Source of the DNA: Symbiotaphrina buchneri
Taxonomy: Eukaryota > Ascomycota > Symbiotaphrinales > Symbiotaphrinaceae
Direction of reading: 5' to 3'
DNA: 64,000 bases
Assembly: GCA_001599915.1 (NCBI GenBank)
Contig: BCIG01000019.1
Location: 372,001 to 436,000 of the forward strand
Translations under genes and position numbers: made by a program
Part shown: positions 11,271 to 22,141 of the stretch, one piece after another
Layout of the letters: each line of letters starts with the position of its first letter
How positions within the stretch are numbered: position 1 is the first letter of the stretch
Notes under the pieces: generated by a model
What the model was told of the DNA's origin: nothing
Database searches by the model: none
Seen by the model: only the letters and a program-made list of their open reading frames with translations

Positions 11271-11982
11271 TTACCACACATCCTCGGGAGACACGAGGTG
11301 TTTTTCTCCGTCTTTTCGAATATGTTTGAGATCCTTGTCACGGGACAGTGGCTTACGCATGTCGAATGCGTCTTCTCCATTCTTTGACTGGCCCGTCGGG
11401 TCATCGTTATAGTATCCCACTACTCGCCGAAACACGCTGTACCTGCAAGAACAACGTGGGTAAGCGGCCAGACCGGCATAGCCATGTTCACATAGAATTG
11501 CGTCATGAACGTACCCCAGTCCTTTGTACAATCCGAGGGCTACTTTGTTACTCTGCCGGACAAACAAGTCCACGAACCATGCACCATACTCCTCCCCCAC
11601 CCTCTCGAGACTTTTAGTCAACAAGCTAGCAAGCTTCAGTCGGCGTGCAGATGGAGCGACGGTGAGTGCAGTGATGTGTGCATGCCATGGAAGGTAATGC
11701 TCCGAGTGCTGGTACAACGGCGGGGACGATTCGAGTTTGCCCATGACTTTTTGTCAGATGTCCAGGTCAGCTCTTGCAGCGTGAACGTAGGCAGAAGAGG
11801 GCAAGAGACGTACTATAACCATCGATCTGTCCAGCGGGGCCTTCGACCACAGAGAAGAGAGAAGGCCACTTTGCGAGGTAGGACAGGTAGAAGCTGATGT
11901 CGTAGTTCTCCGTGAGGGCGTCCAGGTTCGTGAGGTTGAACTTGAACATGTCCAGGGGGTGGAATGGCCGGATTGCGGACAT
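11271..11982 (-). CDS. NAT3: N-terminal acetyltransferase B catalytic subunit (Naa20/Nat3)
   Basis: Three exons (11982-11814, 11746-11515, 11442-11271) give 190 aa. The protein opens MSAIRPFHPLDMFKFNLTNL, the hallmark Naa20 N-terminus, followed by NLDALTENYDISFY. The GNAT core follows: GYIMGK, then HAHITALTVAPSARRLKLA, which includes the acetyl-CoA loop region, then FVDLFVRQSN and ALGLYKGLGYSVFRRVVGYY. NatB acetylates nascent chains beginning Met-Asp, Met-Glu, Met-Asn or Met-Gln at the ribosome together with Naa25. Intron 2 sits inside GLGY; the borders used restore that motif and the sum is exactly 191 codons. Length is close to other fungal Naa20 proteins. Confidence 0.95.
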
Positions 11983-12704
11983 GGCGGGCGGGCCTTTTCC
12001 TCTTCAATCACGGTCGCCTTCGTGTAGACAGAGAGAAACAGAAAAGAGAAAAGAGAAGAGAGAAGATAGGGACCGGAGACGCGGAGCGGAGCAATTCGCT
12101 GCTATTGAAGTTTTAATTGTTATTGCTAGTGGTTGGTTGGTTGAGGGTTGGTTGTGTACGGTACAACAACATCAATCCATCTTCGTACGAACCTCCCTTT
12201 CTACCACCGCGCCCTCGATCTCCGCCTCCCTCTCCCTCTCACTCACCCTCTCGCACTGTTCCATATTCCTTTATACGACTTCATGACCGGCAACTTACTC
12301 TATTTCCTCTCCGACAAGTGGACGGATTTGTATTTTTCTACGGAGTTCACGCCCCTTCTTTCCTGGCTCTAGTTGCTATTCGCTCCCTACCTGGCCCATC
12401 GCTTCAGCATCGCGCTTTCCCCTGACAGTACTCATACAGCAAGCATCCTCCCGCCTACTGTTCAGCTGCTATTCTCCCGCACGCACGTCGGCGACATTAC
12501 GCCACATTTTGGAAACGCCCTCCTCAGGTGACGATCAATCCCAGGATCGAAATCCGGAGAAGTGGCTGAGGGATCTGGACCAGTTGAGGGTAGTCGCAGC
12601 TTGATGCGCGGAGCCTTCTCAAATCCTCCTGGCCTGTGAACCGACAGACTTGTTTGCCACACTGTGTGCCCGCCGAATCAAAGCAGCCTGGGAACACGTA
12701 GAAC
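11983..12704. promoter_or_regulatory. Divergent intergenic region between NAT3 and an unknown gene
   Basis: About 720 bases separate the divergent starts. The part near the NAT3 start is purine-rich (AGAGAAAAGAGAAG-like, about 12030-12070). A pyrimidine-rich tract lies at about 12200-12260. Both are typical of fungal leaders. No credible open frame. Confidence 0.55.
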
Positions 12705-13969
12705 ATGTCGTCCTCGCCCACGACCCCCTTACGCCGCCGTCAGCCATCTGACGTGGACATCTCCTTCGCGTACTCAAGTCCTCCACGTGGGGAAGCTTCC
12801 TCGCCGGTCACAGCTCGACGTACTTCTTCTCTGACTTCGCCTCCATCTCCCGGTTTTGAGCAGCGGTACATGCATGGCATGAATAACTCAACGAGCATGT
12901 CTAGCGATCTGGTGGGTTCGACGAGCGGCCCCATTGGAATGGGGAATTTGGCCGACGAGCTGGAGCTTGCTGACGATGCTTGGGATGAAGAAGCGGAGGA
13001 AGAGGAAACACAGTCTGTGCCGGAGCCACCGACGGTGCAGGCTGACAACATGGACGCCGGACGCAGACGGCTGGACTATACAAGAGATAGCGGTATCGAT
13101 GTTGGCTCGTCTCCAACTTCCCAAAAAGCAACGGAACATGGAGGAAGCCCGTCCCCTGAAACTACTAGGTCCAAGCATGTACGACGCGCTTCACGATATG
13201 ACGGCTCCGAGTATGGTGACGGCCCGGATTCAGACAGCGTCGAGGGCATTTCGCCAAGCTTGGAAGCTTGTATATCGTCTGTCCATAGCCTTGCATCGCC
13301 GTCAGAGGATGAATCCGATTGTGTACCCAATGTCCTCGGCAAATTGAAAGAGTTGGGCAGTCAGACTGGAATAGAGAACGCCACCAGCAGGTATGAAATC
13401 AAGGGCCCATAGGCTCCCATGCACCCTTACCGTGTCGATTAAACTAATTGATGGACAGACTCATCACCGCGCACGCGGCCTTGACGTCGCATTTGGCTCA
13501 CCAGACGCGCATTCTCCATACATTAGCATATCCTCTGTTATCTCCGCTCTCGTTTCCTCTCATGGATCAGCACCTTGATGACGAGCTTCTTGCCATTCTC
13601 GCTGACGTGAGCTCGCAAATACCTCGGCCGACGACGGCGGCCTTGACCTCTCTATCGCACCTGTCTTCCCTCACATCGGACTTGATTCAGACCCTGAACT
13701 ATCTTTCCGATTCACTCCATATGTCGCGCCAGACCACTACGACTGCCGCAAGGAGGTTGCGCGGCGCAAGAGAACTGGTGGCCGAAATGAGAAGGGAGAT
13801 GGAAACCAGGGAAGAGGGCATCAGGTGGATCGATAGAGAGGGTTGGCAGTTGAGATTAGCACAGCGCGAATGTGCCGGTGTCTGCAAGGATGTAGTCGGT
13901 GGTTTCGAGGAAGTCTGTCAAGGTTGGAGAGACAAACTGGTCAGGCAGCTCGAGGTTGGAGCATCGTGA
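12705..13969 (+). CDS. Unknown protein with Ser-rich N-terminus and helical C-terminus
   Basis: Two exons (12705-13390 and 13459-13969) give 398 aa. The first half is Ser/Pro-rich with many SP and TP sites (for example SSPTTPLRRR and SPPSPGFEQRYM), suggesting a disordered phosphorylated region, followed by an acidic stretch (DDAWDEEAEEEETQ). The second half is regular and likely helical or coiled coil, containing LAHQTRILHTLAYPLLS, LIQTLNYLSDSLHMSRQTT and VAEMRREMETREEGIRWID, and ends in a Trp-containing segment. The composition recalls spindle-pole, kinetochore or autophagy adaptors, but no motif decides this and I assign no function. The intron ends in ACAG and joins ATSR to LITAHAAL in frame. 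Confidence 0.78.
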
Positions 13970-14444
13970 TATGAACCGGTGCAAGCGATGCCTGCGCTTG
14001 CATTCCCCGTCTGTGGTTAATGTCTTCTTTGCCCTGTAGGGGTTGTACGGTCGATCTACAGTTACATATACCCTAGATTCCGCAGACGATGGAGAGGTTG
14101 GCTAGACGGAGTAAATCATTAATGGGACTCAATAGAACAGCTCAATCACCCCTGCCGTATGAGACAAGTAATAGTGACTGAAACCCTGACGCAAGGCTCA
14201 CACGGATGGAGAAAAGGCCGAATGAATTATGCTATACACAATGTGTGGCTATCTTTTTGCAACGCGGTTGCAGCTCACAGAGACAAGAGATCCATTTTTA
14301 ATAACAATGCCAGAAAGTGAGTGTTACTGCCAGCATGAAGCCAGCAACGAACAGAGTGGGGGAAGAAAGAAGCAAAGTTCAGCAAGACATATGCGGGCAT
14401 AGCCAAAGGACACACCACACATAACTAAGGGTTGTGATGCGTCG
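13970..14444. other. Convergent 3' region, no gene seen
   Basis: This lies between the ends of a + strand and a - strand gene and holds their 3' UTRs. No supported frame or RNA. Confidence 0.6.
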
Positions 14445-17400
14445 CTACTCCTGCACACGCCTGAACGCACCAGGCCGGTACTTGCCCGTGGCAGCAGCTG
14501 AACCATCCGACGGAGACTGCGAACCTTGCCTAGGTGGCAACGGTGCGTCGCCTCGCAAGTGACGGGGAACATACTTCTGAGGCGCGCCGTCTGCAGGCGA
14601 CACATCTCTCCCAGGCAGGTCGCCTCGCATGTGTCTCGGCACATACTTTCCAGGCGCTGCCTCACCGGCGGGTGATGTCTCTCTCGGTGGGATGACATCC
14701 TCTCTCATCTGGCGCGGGACATAACGAGCCGGAGCTCCATCTGCCGGAGACTCTCCTCTAGGGCCTTGAGCGCGGACTGTAGGAGGGGTGTATGCGCGAG
14801 GAACACCATCTTCTGGGGTACCGCCCGAGCGACCGCGGAGGGCTGGGGGGACATATCCCGTCCTCTTGGGAAGTTCAGCCTCCGTTGTCGGGACATCGGA
14901 CGGAGGTGCAGGAGGAGGTGCAGCTTGCCCGCCGTTTTCTTTGGCAGCAAGCCGTTCGCGCCATCCTGCCGTCTTTCCGCCAAGATTAAGCCGCGGAGGA
15001 GCTCCCGTAACCGGCTCTGCTGGGCGCTCAGCTGGGCGCTCTGGGGCTCGGCCAAGGCCTTGTCGGCGGGCACGAAGCTTCTCTTCCGCTTCTTGCTCCT
15101 TTTGTCGCTGCTTGGCGGCTTGCTCATCGAGTTTCCTAGTAGACAGGTTAGTTGACTGGCGCATACCCTTGGGCATATGGATAGTCAGAATATACCTGCG
15201 TTCCTCTTCTCTCTTTGCTTTCTCCTCCGCAAACTTGCGACGTTGCTCTTCTTCCTTGGCGGCCCTCTCTTCTGCCTCGCGGGCGATGCGCTCTTCCTCT
15301 TCCCTAGCTGCTCGCTCACGTTCTTCTTGCTCCCTCCGTTCACGAGCTCTCCGCTCTCTGACTTCCTTCCGACGTTGCTCCATCTTCCTCTCCAGTTCCT
15401 TTTCAGCATCCTTCCTCCTCCTCTCGAACTCCTCATGCCTACGCTCGTGGACCTCGTCACGGAAAGGCTCATAAGCACCCACAAGCCGAGAAAGGCGATG
15501 CTTCAAGGCAAGGTCTTCCTTATGTTTCTGCTCCGCCTCCTTCAGTGTCTCCTCCTTGGCCTTCTCATAAGCCGCAAGATCGCGCTGTCTCTGCTTTTCG
15601 TAGTCTTCCGGCAGTTTCTTGATCTCTTCTCGTCTAAGAGCCCGCTCGAGATGGTCGATACGCTTCCCGGTCACCCGCAGACGCTCGGCCATCTCATTCT
15701 TCTCCTTCTCCAGTTGCGCCAACTTCATTGCCCGAAGACGATTACTATCCAGTTCATCAAGATCCATCTCGCTGAGGTCGAGGCCCTTGACACCGCTCTT
15801 CAAGTCCTCTACCTGCTTCTTCAACTCCTCATGGCGGATACGATCTTGTTCAGCCTTGAGACGACGGCGCTCCCGTTCTTTCTGTTCTTCAGCAAGACGC
15901 TGGGCTTCAGCCTCCTGCAACTGTTGTGCGCGAATCCTCTTGCGAGTAGCCTCCTCCTTCTCTTTCTGCGCTAAAGCACTTGAAGCAGCCGCTTTCTTCT
16001 TCTCAATTACTTCGCGCCTCGCCAACGTCTCTTGGTGCTCCTTTTCCGCCCCAGCCTTAGCTCTCACCAGCGCCGCCGCCTTGGCTTCGGCTCGGGCTTG
16101 ATTGAAGGATGGATCAGCATACTGGCAGGTGATATACAGAGTCTTCGCAAGTCTGCTAAGCTGAGACCTTACGATCTCGGCCGGAGTACTCTGCAGACGT
16201 TGCACAGAGCTCTTCTCGGACTCGGCAGACCCCGCGGCAGAACCGGGGTGCAGAGCCTTGGCCGAGGAGAATACATCCGAATCAAATGTGAGCACACCTG
16301 CAGCATGATCCAAACGGATTGCGAGATCACCCTTCTTGCACCCGTTCATGATGAACTTCTCGATGCTAGCAGAAGTGACTTGGAACGGTTCCGGAAACTG
16401 TGCCAACTCGTAGACGAACTTCAACTCCACCGATTCGTAGACCTGAGACAGCTGCTGGAAAAGCCTGGTGAGGATGACCTGCTGCAGAGGTTGGACATAC
16501 TTCTCCATCTCCGGATCAGCGCCAATCTGTTGAAGGATCGGCGATATCTTCTTGCAGATAGAGAGGGGATGGAAATCGACTTCCAGTATGTTGTACAAAT
16601 CGCGTATCTCAGGCCGCACACGCTTCAAGAGCCCCTTACTAAGGGCGTCCTTGAAAAGAATGGCACGAGTCGGGGCTTGAGACATCCCAAGAAGGTTGGT
16701 AAGTCGCTGGTTCTTATTCTTCCTGGCTTCATCGACGTCCACCAGTGCGCCCCGCGACCGGGAAGTGCTGATGACGGGAATTGAGAGTGCAGAAAGGAGA
16801 ACAAAGGAAGCAACCTTGGTCAAGTCCGTTTCGGAGGCCGCAGGGTTTTCCTTCTTGGTGCTGTGACCAGCAGCCATTGCGTTGGCAGACTGGCGTAGAA
16901 GATTGTAGTATCGGCTCCAGGCAGCGGCATGGAAAAGATAATTCTCGCTGACCAAGAAGATCTTCGTAAGCTTCTCGTAATAGTTGGCCATCATGATATT
17001 CTTGGGCGGCCGCTTGCTCAAACTCAGAAGGGTATGGATGTCCTCGACGCTACGGAAAGCCTCCTGCCACAGTTCAAGCTCGACCGCAACGTTCAGCTGG
17101 TGGAAACGGGTATCCAAATGACGCTGCAAGGTATCAGGGTCGCTCAGGTTGATAGCATGCATCTGCTGGGAGTACTTGGCAGCATTTTGTAAATGATTGC
17201 GCAACAACTCGCAGAGGCGGCGAAATTCGGTCTTGCGGGCGTACTTGAGGCAGAACTGGAATGCCTGGAGGGCAGTCGTCTGATACATGATCTCCAGACG
17301 AGCATTATTCCTCAAAATATCGAGCACCGTGCGGTACGTCTCCCAGAGGAACTTGAGCCACGGCGTCACTATAGCCCTGTCGGTACGGTCGCGAGACTGC

Positions 17401-18027
17401 TCTCCGGACACGGTCGACAGGAGGATGGACTCGGGCGTTTCGGTGGCTTCGAGATCTTCGATGTTCCGGGTTGCAACGGCCGAGTCGAGGCTGGACTGGA
17501 CCTCGTCCGCCTTGGCTTGTGCTTCAGTGACCTTCTGCTCGGCAAGCTCGATGAATTTTTTGAGCACCAGCTATGGGAACGGAGCAATGCATCAGTGGCA
17601 AGCCAGGTGGAAGCGGATGGTGGGGTGTCCTACCTCGATCGTTCCCACATTGGTATTCTGTGCGATATTCTTGTATTGATAGAGACCGTCCTTGGCCGAC
17701 TTTCCCTTTCGGAGCTCGACACACAGTTCAACAAACAAGATCATCACCGGCTCCAGCGAGGCAATGGGACTGTTCCTCGAGCGCTTCGACGTGGCATGTT
17801 CGTGAAGCAGGGACAGCGCAGCCTGCGACTGGCCGACTGCGATGAGCTCTTGAGCCCGCTGTAGCAGATCAGTATGTGTTTCCCTTGTGGACACGTAGCA
17901 ACGGGCAAGACCCAAACGGTACCCCGTGGATTGTACGGATGAGGACGAGTGCGGAGAGGATGATAAAAGGGATGAACAATCTTACCTTGAGCACATTCTC
18001 CGGCTTTGTGTGCGGAGGAGGCGGCAT
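14445..18027 (-). CDS. TIF32: Eukaryotic translation initiation factor 3 subunit A
   Basis: Four exons (18027-17986, 17858-17634, 17570-15196, 15135-14445) give 1110 aa. The start [23 protein letters not shown] is the conserved eIF3a N-terminus. The TPR-like and PCI regions follow, with WRYYNLLRQ-type motifs (here [15 protein letters not shown]) and the PCI winged-helix region up to about residue 500. A very long charged coiled coil then runs to about residue 870, rich in [12 protein letters not shown]-type heptads; this is the spectrin-like region that binds eIF3b and eIF3g. The C-terminal tail carries short repeats of the form [10 protein letters not shown] and [12 protein letters not shown]. 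The protein scaffolds eIF3 on the 40S subunit. Exon 1 encodes only 14 residues. The last intron interrupts the coiled coil and its removal keeps RRKLDEQ in frame. Confidence 0.96.
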
Positions 18028-18599
18028 GATGGCGGGTAATGACGACCTCACTGAGACGGAGCTGGAATAGACGTAGCAACTCTAATCCAGGCCGAGTGAG
18101 ATGGTCCTAAACCGTAGGCCTCTGGTTGTGATCCGAGAGGGGAGAGATGGCTGAGGGTCGTCGCTGGACGGTGGATGGTGGCTTTTGGGGCCTGACGAAA
18201 GATTCCGACGAGCCCAGGAGGAGATTTGGGTGAGCCTCGCTTAGGTCACCAGTCACACGCGGGCACGGTCACTCTGGGGGGTGGGCTCGGTAGATGCGAA
18301 ATGTTTCATCCTTTGCCAAGTGCTGTCTGTCTGCCACAGCACTTTTTGGATGTCTCTTAACGTCTCTACTCCGTACAGGCAAAGGTCCCATTCCTGGATA
18401 TCTCTATTTACAATTGCAATAAACCCTTGAAAACATCGTGACACTCAAATATCAGGGTTGAATACTCTATAAAGTTATCCCATGATGTATGCCGTTATTA
18501 TCTCCATATACGGTGACATTGTCACTTCCGCACACAACAATCATAATACCCATAGTAGGGCAAGAACAGTGGTAGCCAAAGCAGTCGCGTGCAAAATAA

Positions 18600-19080
18600 G
18601 GTACGGAGTACCGAGTACCTTACCTCGCCTTATTATTTTACAAGTATCTTAACCTAAGGTACCTTACCTTAGAGTAAGATAGGAGTATCACATACCTTCG
18701 TAAGGTAGTGTACGGAGTACGGCACCCAACTGCAAGGTAGAAGGAGTACTGTACCTCATGTTAGACCCAAGGACGGCAGCACGAAGGTACTCGTAAAACG
18801 GCGACTCCTTTAGTCCGTTCGCTCTCCTCTCCTCGCCTCGCCTCGCCTCACCACCAGTCACACAGTTACTACATGTACCTGTAGGTACGAAGTACGAAGT
18901 ACTCCCCCGTATTCTTACCTTATTCATCAGTCACTCCCCGTCCGTCCCCTCTCCCCTGAGGCCTGCATGCAGTAGTAGCGATAAAGAGTACCAAGTAGCA
19001 GTTTGTAGGGTACGAGTAATAATTGGTACCTCACCTACCATATACCTTGCTACCTTAGGTAGGTACCTTACTAGCTCCGA
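18600..19080. repeat. Cluster of GGTA/TACC palindromic motifs
   Basis: Many overlapping copies of TACCTTA, GGTACC, CCTAAGGTA and GTACGGAGTA-like words occur here, on both strands because they are partly palindromic. The same words appear in most other gene-free stretches of the window. Their function is unknown. Confidence 0.75.
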
Positions 19081-19159
19081 AGCCCAAAGCTGCTCCATCC
19101 TCCTGCTCCCCGTCGTCGACCGCAACGCTCTGTACCGGACGGCCTCAGATCACTTCAAT

Positions 19160-19230
19160 CCTCTCAATCATCATCCTCGTCCTCGTCCTCCTCCTCGTCC
19201 TCCTCCTCCTCCTCCTCCTCCTCCTTCTTT
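19160..19230. repeat. TCC/TCG trinucleotide microsatellite
   Basis: Near-perfect tandem trinucleotides (TCATCATCC, then repeated TCG/TCC units and about ten TCC) lie in the presumed leader of the G-gamma gene. Confidence 0.85.
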
Positions 19231-19693
19231 GTCTTCCTTCATGTCATCTTGCCACGCACATACACACAAGTCTTGGGTCGTTGTGTCAACCCCCGGTCTT
19301 CCTTGCCTAACCAACGGTCAACCGTCGCTGTGACCACCGTTTTCCCTTCCGATTCTTTCTCCGGTCTCAGCACAATTGAAGTGGAACCAGCTTTCTCAAT
19401 CACATCTCGGGCACAATTGCTACAGATCCACCACGAACATCCGACAACGTCCGCATTGCTGCTCGAGAAACCCGCAGGGACAGATTGCGGCCCGTCCGGC
19501 CACGACAGAGCCCGGTGCAATCAATTAGCCCACAACAAAGAAATCTATCTCAGAGTCATTGTCTGCGTCCAACAACATACGGCGATTCCAGCAACCGCCT
19601 GACCCTACATCCTGCGACGTTCTTGGCCAACGGTCTTCATTCATACCGACCGCCTTTCCAGACCCCCTCAAGGCACCCTCGACCTTCCCGGCA

Positions 19694-20092
19694 ATGGCGG
19701 CGTACGAGATTCGCACTGGCGGCGACGCTGTCCAGATCCGGAATAAGAAGCAGAGCATGGCGGATCTCAAGCTCCGTCGGCTCACCGAGCTGAACCTGCG
19801 CTTGAGGGAGGACCTAGAGCGGCCCCGGTGTAAGGTGTCGGAGGCTGCGATGGGGTCAGTCACGCCAGGCTTCTGATCAGTCAAGCTACATCTACTGATC
19901 GGACCATCTAGGCTAATTAATTACACCAATTCGACAAAAGACTTCATGGTCCCCTCTATATGGGGCAACGTAAGATTATTCCCCTGCTATGAAGTCCCTC
20001 TGGCAAGGCTAATTGACCTTGTACTGCAGGTTGACAAGCGTGAAGACCCCTACGCACCTCAACAGCAAGGAGGCTGTTGTACGATCATGTGA
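19694..20092 (+). CDS. gpgA: Heterotrimeric G-protein gamma subunit
   Basis: Three exons (19694-19854, 19912-19969, 20030-20092) give 93 aa, the expected size. The N-terminal coiled coil contains KKQSMADLKLRRLTELNLRL. The conserved GGL-type C-terminus has INYTNSTKDFMVPSIWG and KREDPYAPQQQGGCC. It ends CTIM, a CaaX box with an adjacent Cys, for farnesylation at the second Cys and likely palmitoylation of the first. The subunit pairs with G-beta (SfaD/Ste4-type) at the plasma membrane and affects conidiation, mating and vegetative growth in moulds. The exon sum is exactly 94 codons. The upstream region is unusually long and motif-rich. Confidence 0.96.
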
Positions 20093-20849
20093 TGGTGTCT
20101 CGAGATCCATCATCAAACGGCGTTCCGGTTCGCTCCTCTTTTGCGCTTGAAAAGAGGACCAGCTCCAGATTCGGGGATCCTGGCATCCCGGTCGGCATCC
20201 CGGTCGAGCTGGTCGTCACTACCCGCTGATGTCAGGCCTACCTTTGAGCGAAGCTTTCGTTTCTGCATTTTAACCCCGGTTTGAGATTCCCATTCGCGTT
20301 CGCGCATCCGTGCCTCTGTTGTTCTTTCGTGCAGGGGGATACTCTGGAAGCATGCAGGTATCAGCCCGTTTGTCGATGCATGAGTCGTATATTGCGACCC
20401 AGTCCTTGGAAGGAATTAGTGCAGTGAGCAAATCAAGTAAAAGTTCCAAGAGAATTGTTGCAAGGCCAGTAGACGTTATGTAGCTTGCGCCTGATTTCCT
20501 GTAATAGACGGACATATGCCGTAAACAAGCCAGGACTCCCTTGAATCGCTCTGGCATGCTTTGCTCGTAGAAGGAATATCTATGGGGCATGACCTTGTAT
20601 GCCGCATGTTGGGTTCGGTTCAAAATCGGTGGTCCATGACAGGTCGGCCAAAGCGCGATTGGCGATTGGCGAGAGCAAGCTGATGATGTCGTTTGCCGAC
20701 AGGTCGTCAATGAGGAGGCAGGAACGCACGCATGCACTGACGAATGGCGATTCCCCTTCGGCACCCCTTCTAGGATAGGGATAGGCATACGGATACGGAG
20801 TGCAAATACAAATAATCAAGAGATCCGTGGGCGGGCCAATCCTGTCAAC
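20093..20849. other. Intergenic, no gene seen
   Basis: About 760 bases between two same-strand genes. A minus-strand frame at 20270-20788 has no recognisable feature and is not called. The region should hold the G-gamma 3' UTR and the promoter of the Rdx gene. Confidence 0.55.
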
Positions 20850-21717
20850 ATGACCTCCGAGAGCAGTCAGAGCCGGTCGCAGACCATCACAGGTGTCGGG
20901 GGCGTCAACTTGCCCCGAGTCACGATCCGATATTGTACACAATGCAAATGGATGCTCAGAGCTGCATATGTAAGCTAAGAACCTGCCGCAAGTCTACTGC
21001 TTTGCGCTCGTTTTTGTTTTTTGGATTTGCCGGACAGTTTATTCCTTCGAGTCGTCCGTCGTCTCTGTTACGCTTCGAAGAGTCCCCTTACCACATCGAG
21101 CCCTATCATCAGCCCCCTCTGCTCCAGCTATCTCTTGGCCCTTTTGTGCTTCAAGAGAAATGTTCGTTGTCCATTTGCTGAAGCTTTCGGTCTTTCCGCG
21201 GGTCAGTTTGCGCAAGAACTCCTGTCCACTTTTTCGACATCCTTGGGCGAAGTTGCCCTGATCCCTTCCACTGGAGGCACGTTCATCGTCGAGATCCTGC
21301 ACGCCCCAACGGCCAGCACTGGCACGGTATCCGGCCCCGGATCAGAGCTCAAGCAAGCCTTGTTATGGGACCGAAAGGTCGAAGGAGGATTTCCCGGTAA
21401 GCCCGATTCCCGGCAAGCTAGCCTCGTGTGTTCGCCTGGAGGGCACAGATGCGTCTTCTGGATGGGTCCCTATCAGCTGACCAGGATCGGTCTCAGAAGT
21501 CAAGGAACTCAAGAAACGAGTTCGAGATGTGATCGATCCTACCAGAGACCTGGGGCACGTTGATGGAAAGAAAAGGCCCAAGAGTGCAGATACGGTGGCG
21601 GCGCCCAGGACAAGCAGCCCAGGACAGCTTACGAAGGGTGAGGGTAAGGGGCGGAACATGGATACGGCCGGGTTGACGAGGGACACAGATGGCGCCAGTT
21701 GTGAGGATTGCATATGA
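20850..21717 (+). CDS. Rdx family (SelW/SelT/SelH-like) thioredoxin-fold protein
   Basis: Three exons (20850-20969, 21207-21396, 21497-21717) give 176 aa. Residues 22-34 read PRVTIRYCTQCKW, the CxxC redox motif directly after the first beta strand that defines the Rdx family; it has Cys where animal SelW has selenocysteine. The middle has FAQELLSTFSTSLGEVALIPSTGGTF, matching the strand-helix pattern and the conserved SGGxF core. It is followed by LLWDRKVEGGFPEVKELKKRVRD. The 60-residue C-terminal extension is charged and Gly/Ser-rich. Family members are thought to act in thiol redox control; no substrate can be named. Intron 1 (237 bases) is long for this window. Total is exactly 177 codons. 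Confidence 0.93.
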
Positions 21718-22141
21718 CATTCAATACGTCTGCAGACATTCGTCGGGTTGCGTACAGACAACCAACATTTCGCAGGCATGTCCTTCATGTTACTCTCACT
21801 GCCATGAACGAGTCTCATGGTGGTTCCTGAATCAAACCAAAGGCCGCCGGTATGACATCCCCGTTTTGCTGGTTTGAATGCAGACGTTGAAGCCCCGCGG
21901 CGCATGCAAACCTGCGGGTCCTCATTAGGAAGCATAATAGAGGAAAGACACAAATGCCATCGGATTGTAGTGAAGAACGAGTCCAGGCGCCAAACCCTTC
22001 GCTTGCCCAAGCCTGTCAATGGTACATCATCCCTGTGACGCCGACAAATCAGTGAAATGCATTATCCTCCCGTCCCTAAGCAGCTGGTGCAATCAAGCAA
22101 CAGAGCCAGCATCTTTTTTCAATAGTCGCCGGCCAGCATGG
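21718..22141. other. Convergent 3' region, no gene seen
   Basis: Between the Rdx stop (+) and the phosphodiesterase stop (-). A minus-strand frame across 21363-22019 overlaps the last Rdx exon antisense and looks like a shadow. Nothing else is supported. Confidence 0.6.

Larger units (their letters stand above)
18028..19693. promoter_or_regulatory. Long intergenic region upstream of eIF3a and G-gamma
   Basis: About 1.67 kb between divergent starts. It has a dense cluster of GGTA/TACC-rich motifs (about 18600-18760 and 18860-19080) and a TCC/TCG microsatellite (about 19160-19230). The last 450 bases before 19694 are pyrimidine-rich and leader-like. No open frame is convincing. It probably holds both promoters and a long G-gamma 5' leader. 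Confidence 0.5.

Noticed and set aside
14788-15974. Long + strand frames rich in Ser, Leu and Phe
   Set aside because: Antisense shadows of the eIF3a coiled coil, caused by its biased codon use.
21363-22019. 218-codon minus-strand frame
   Set aside because: Overlaps the last Rdx exons antisense; no recognisable motif and no splice support.
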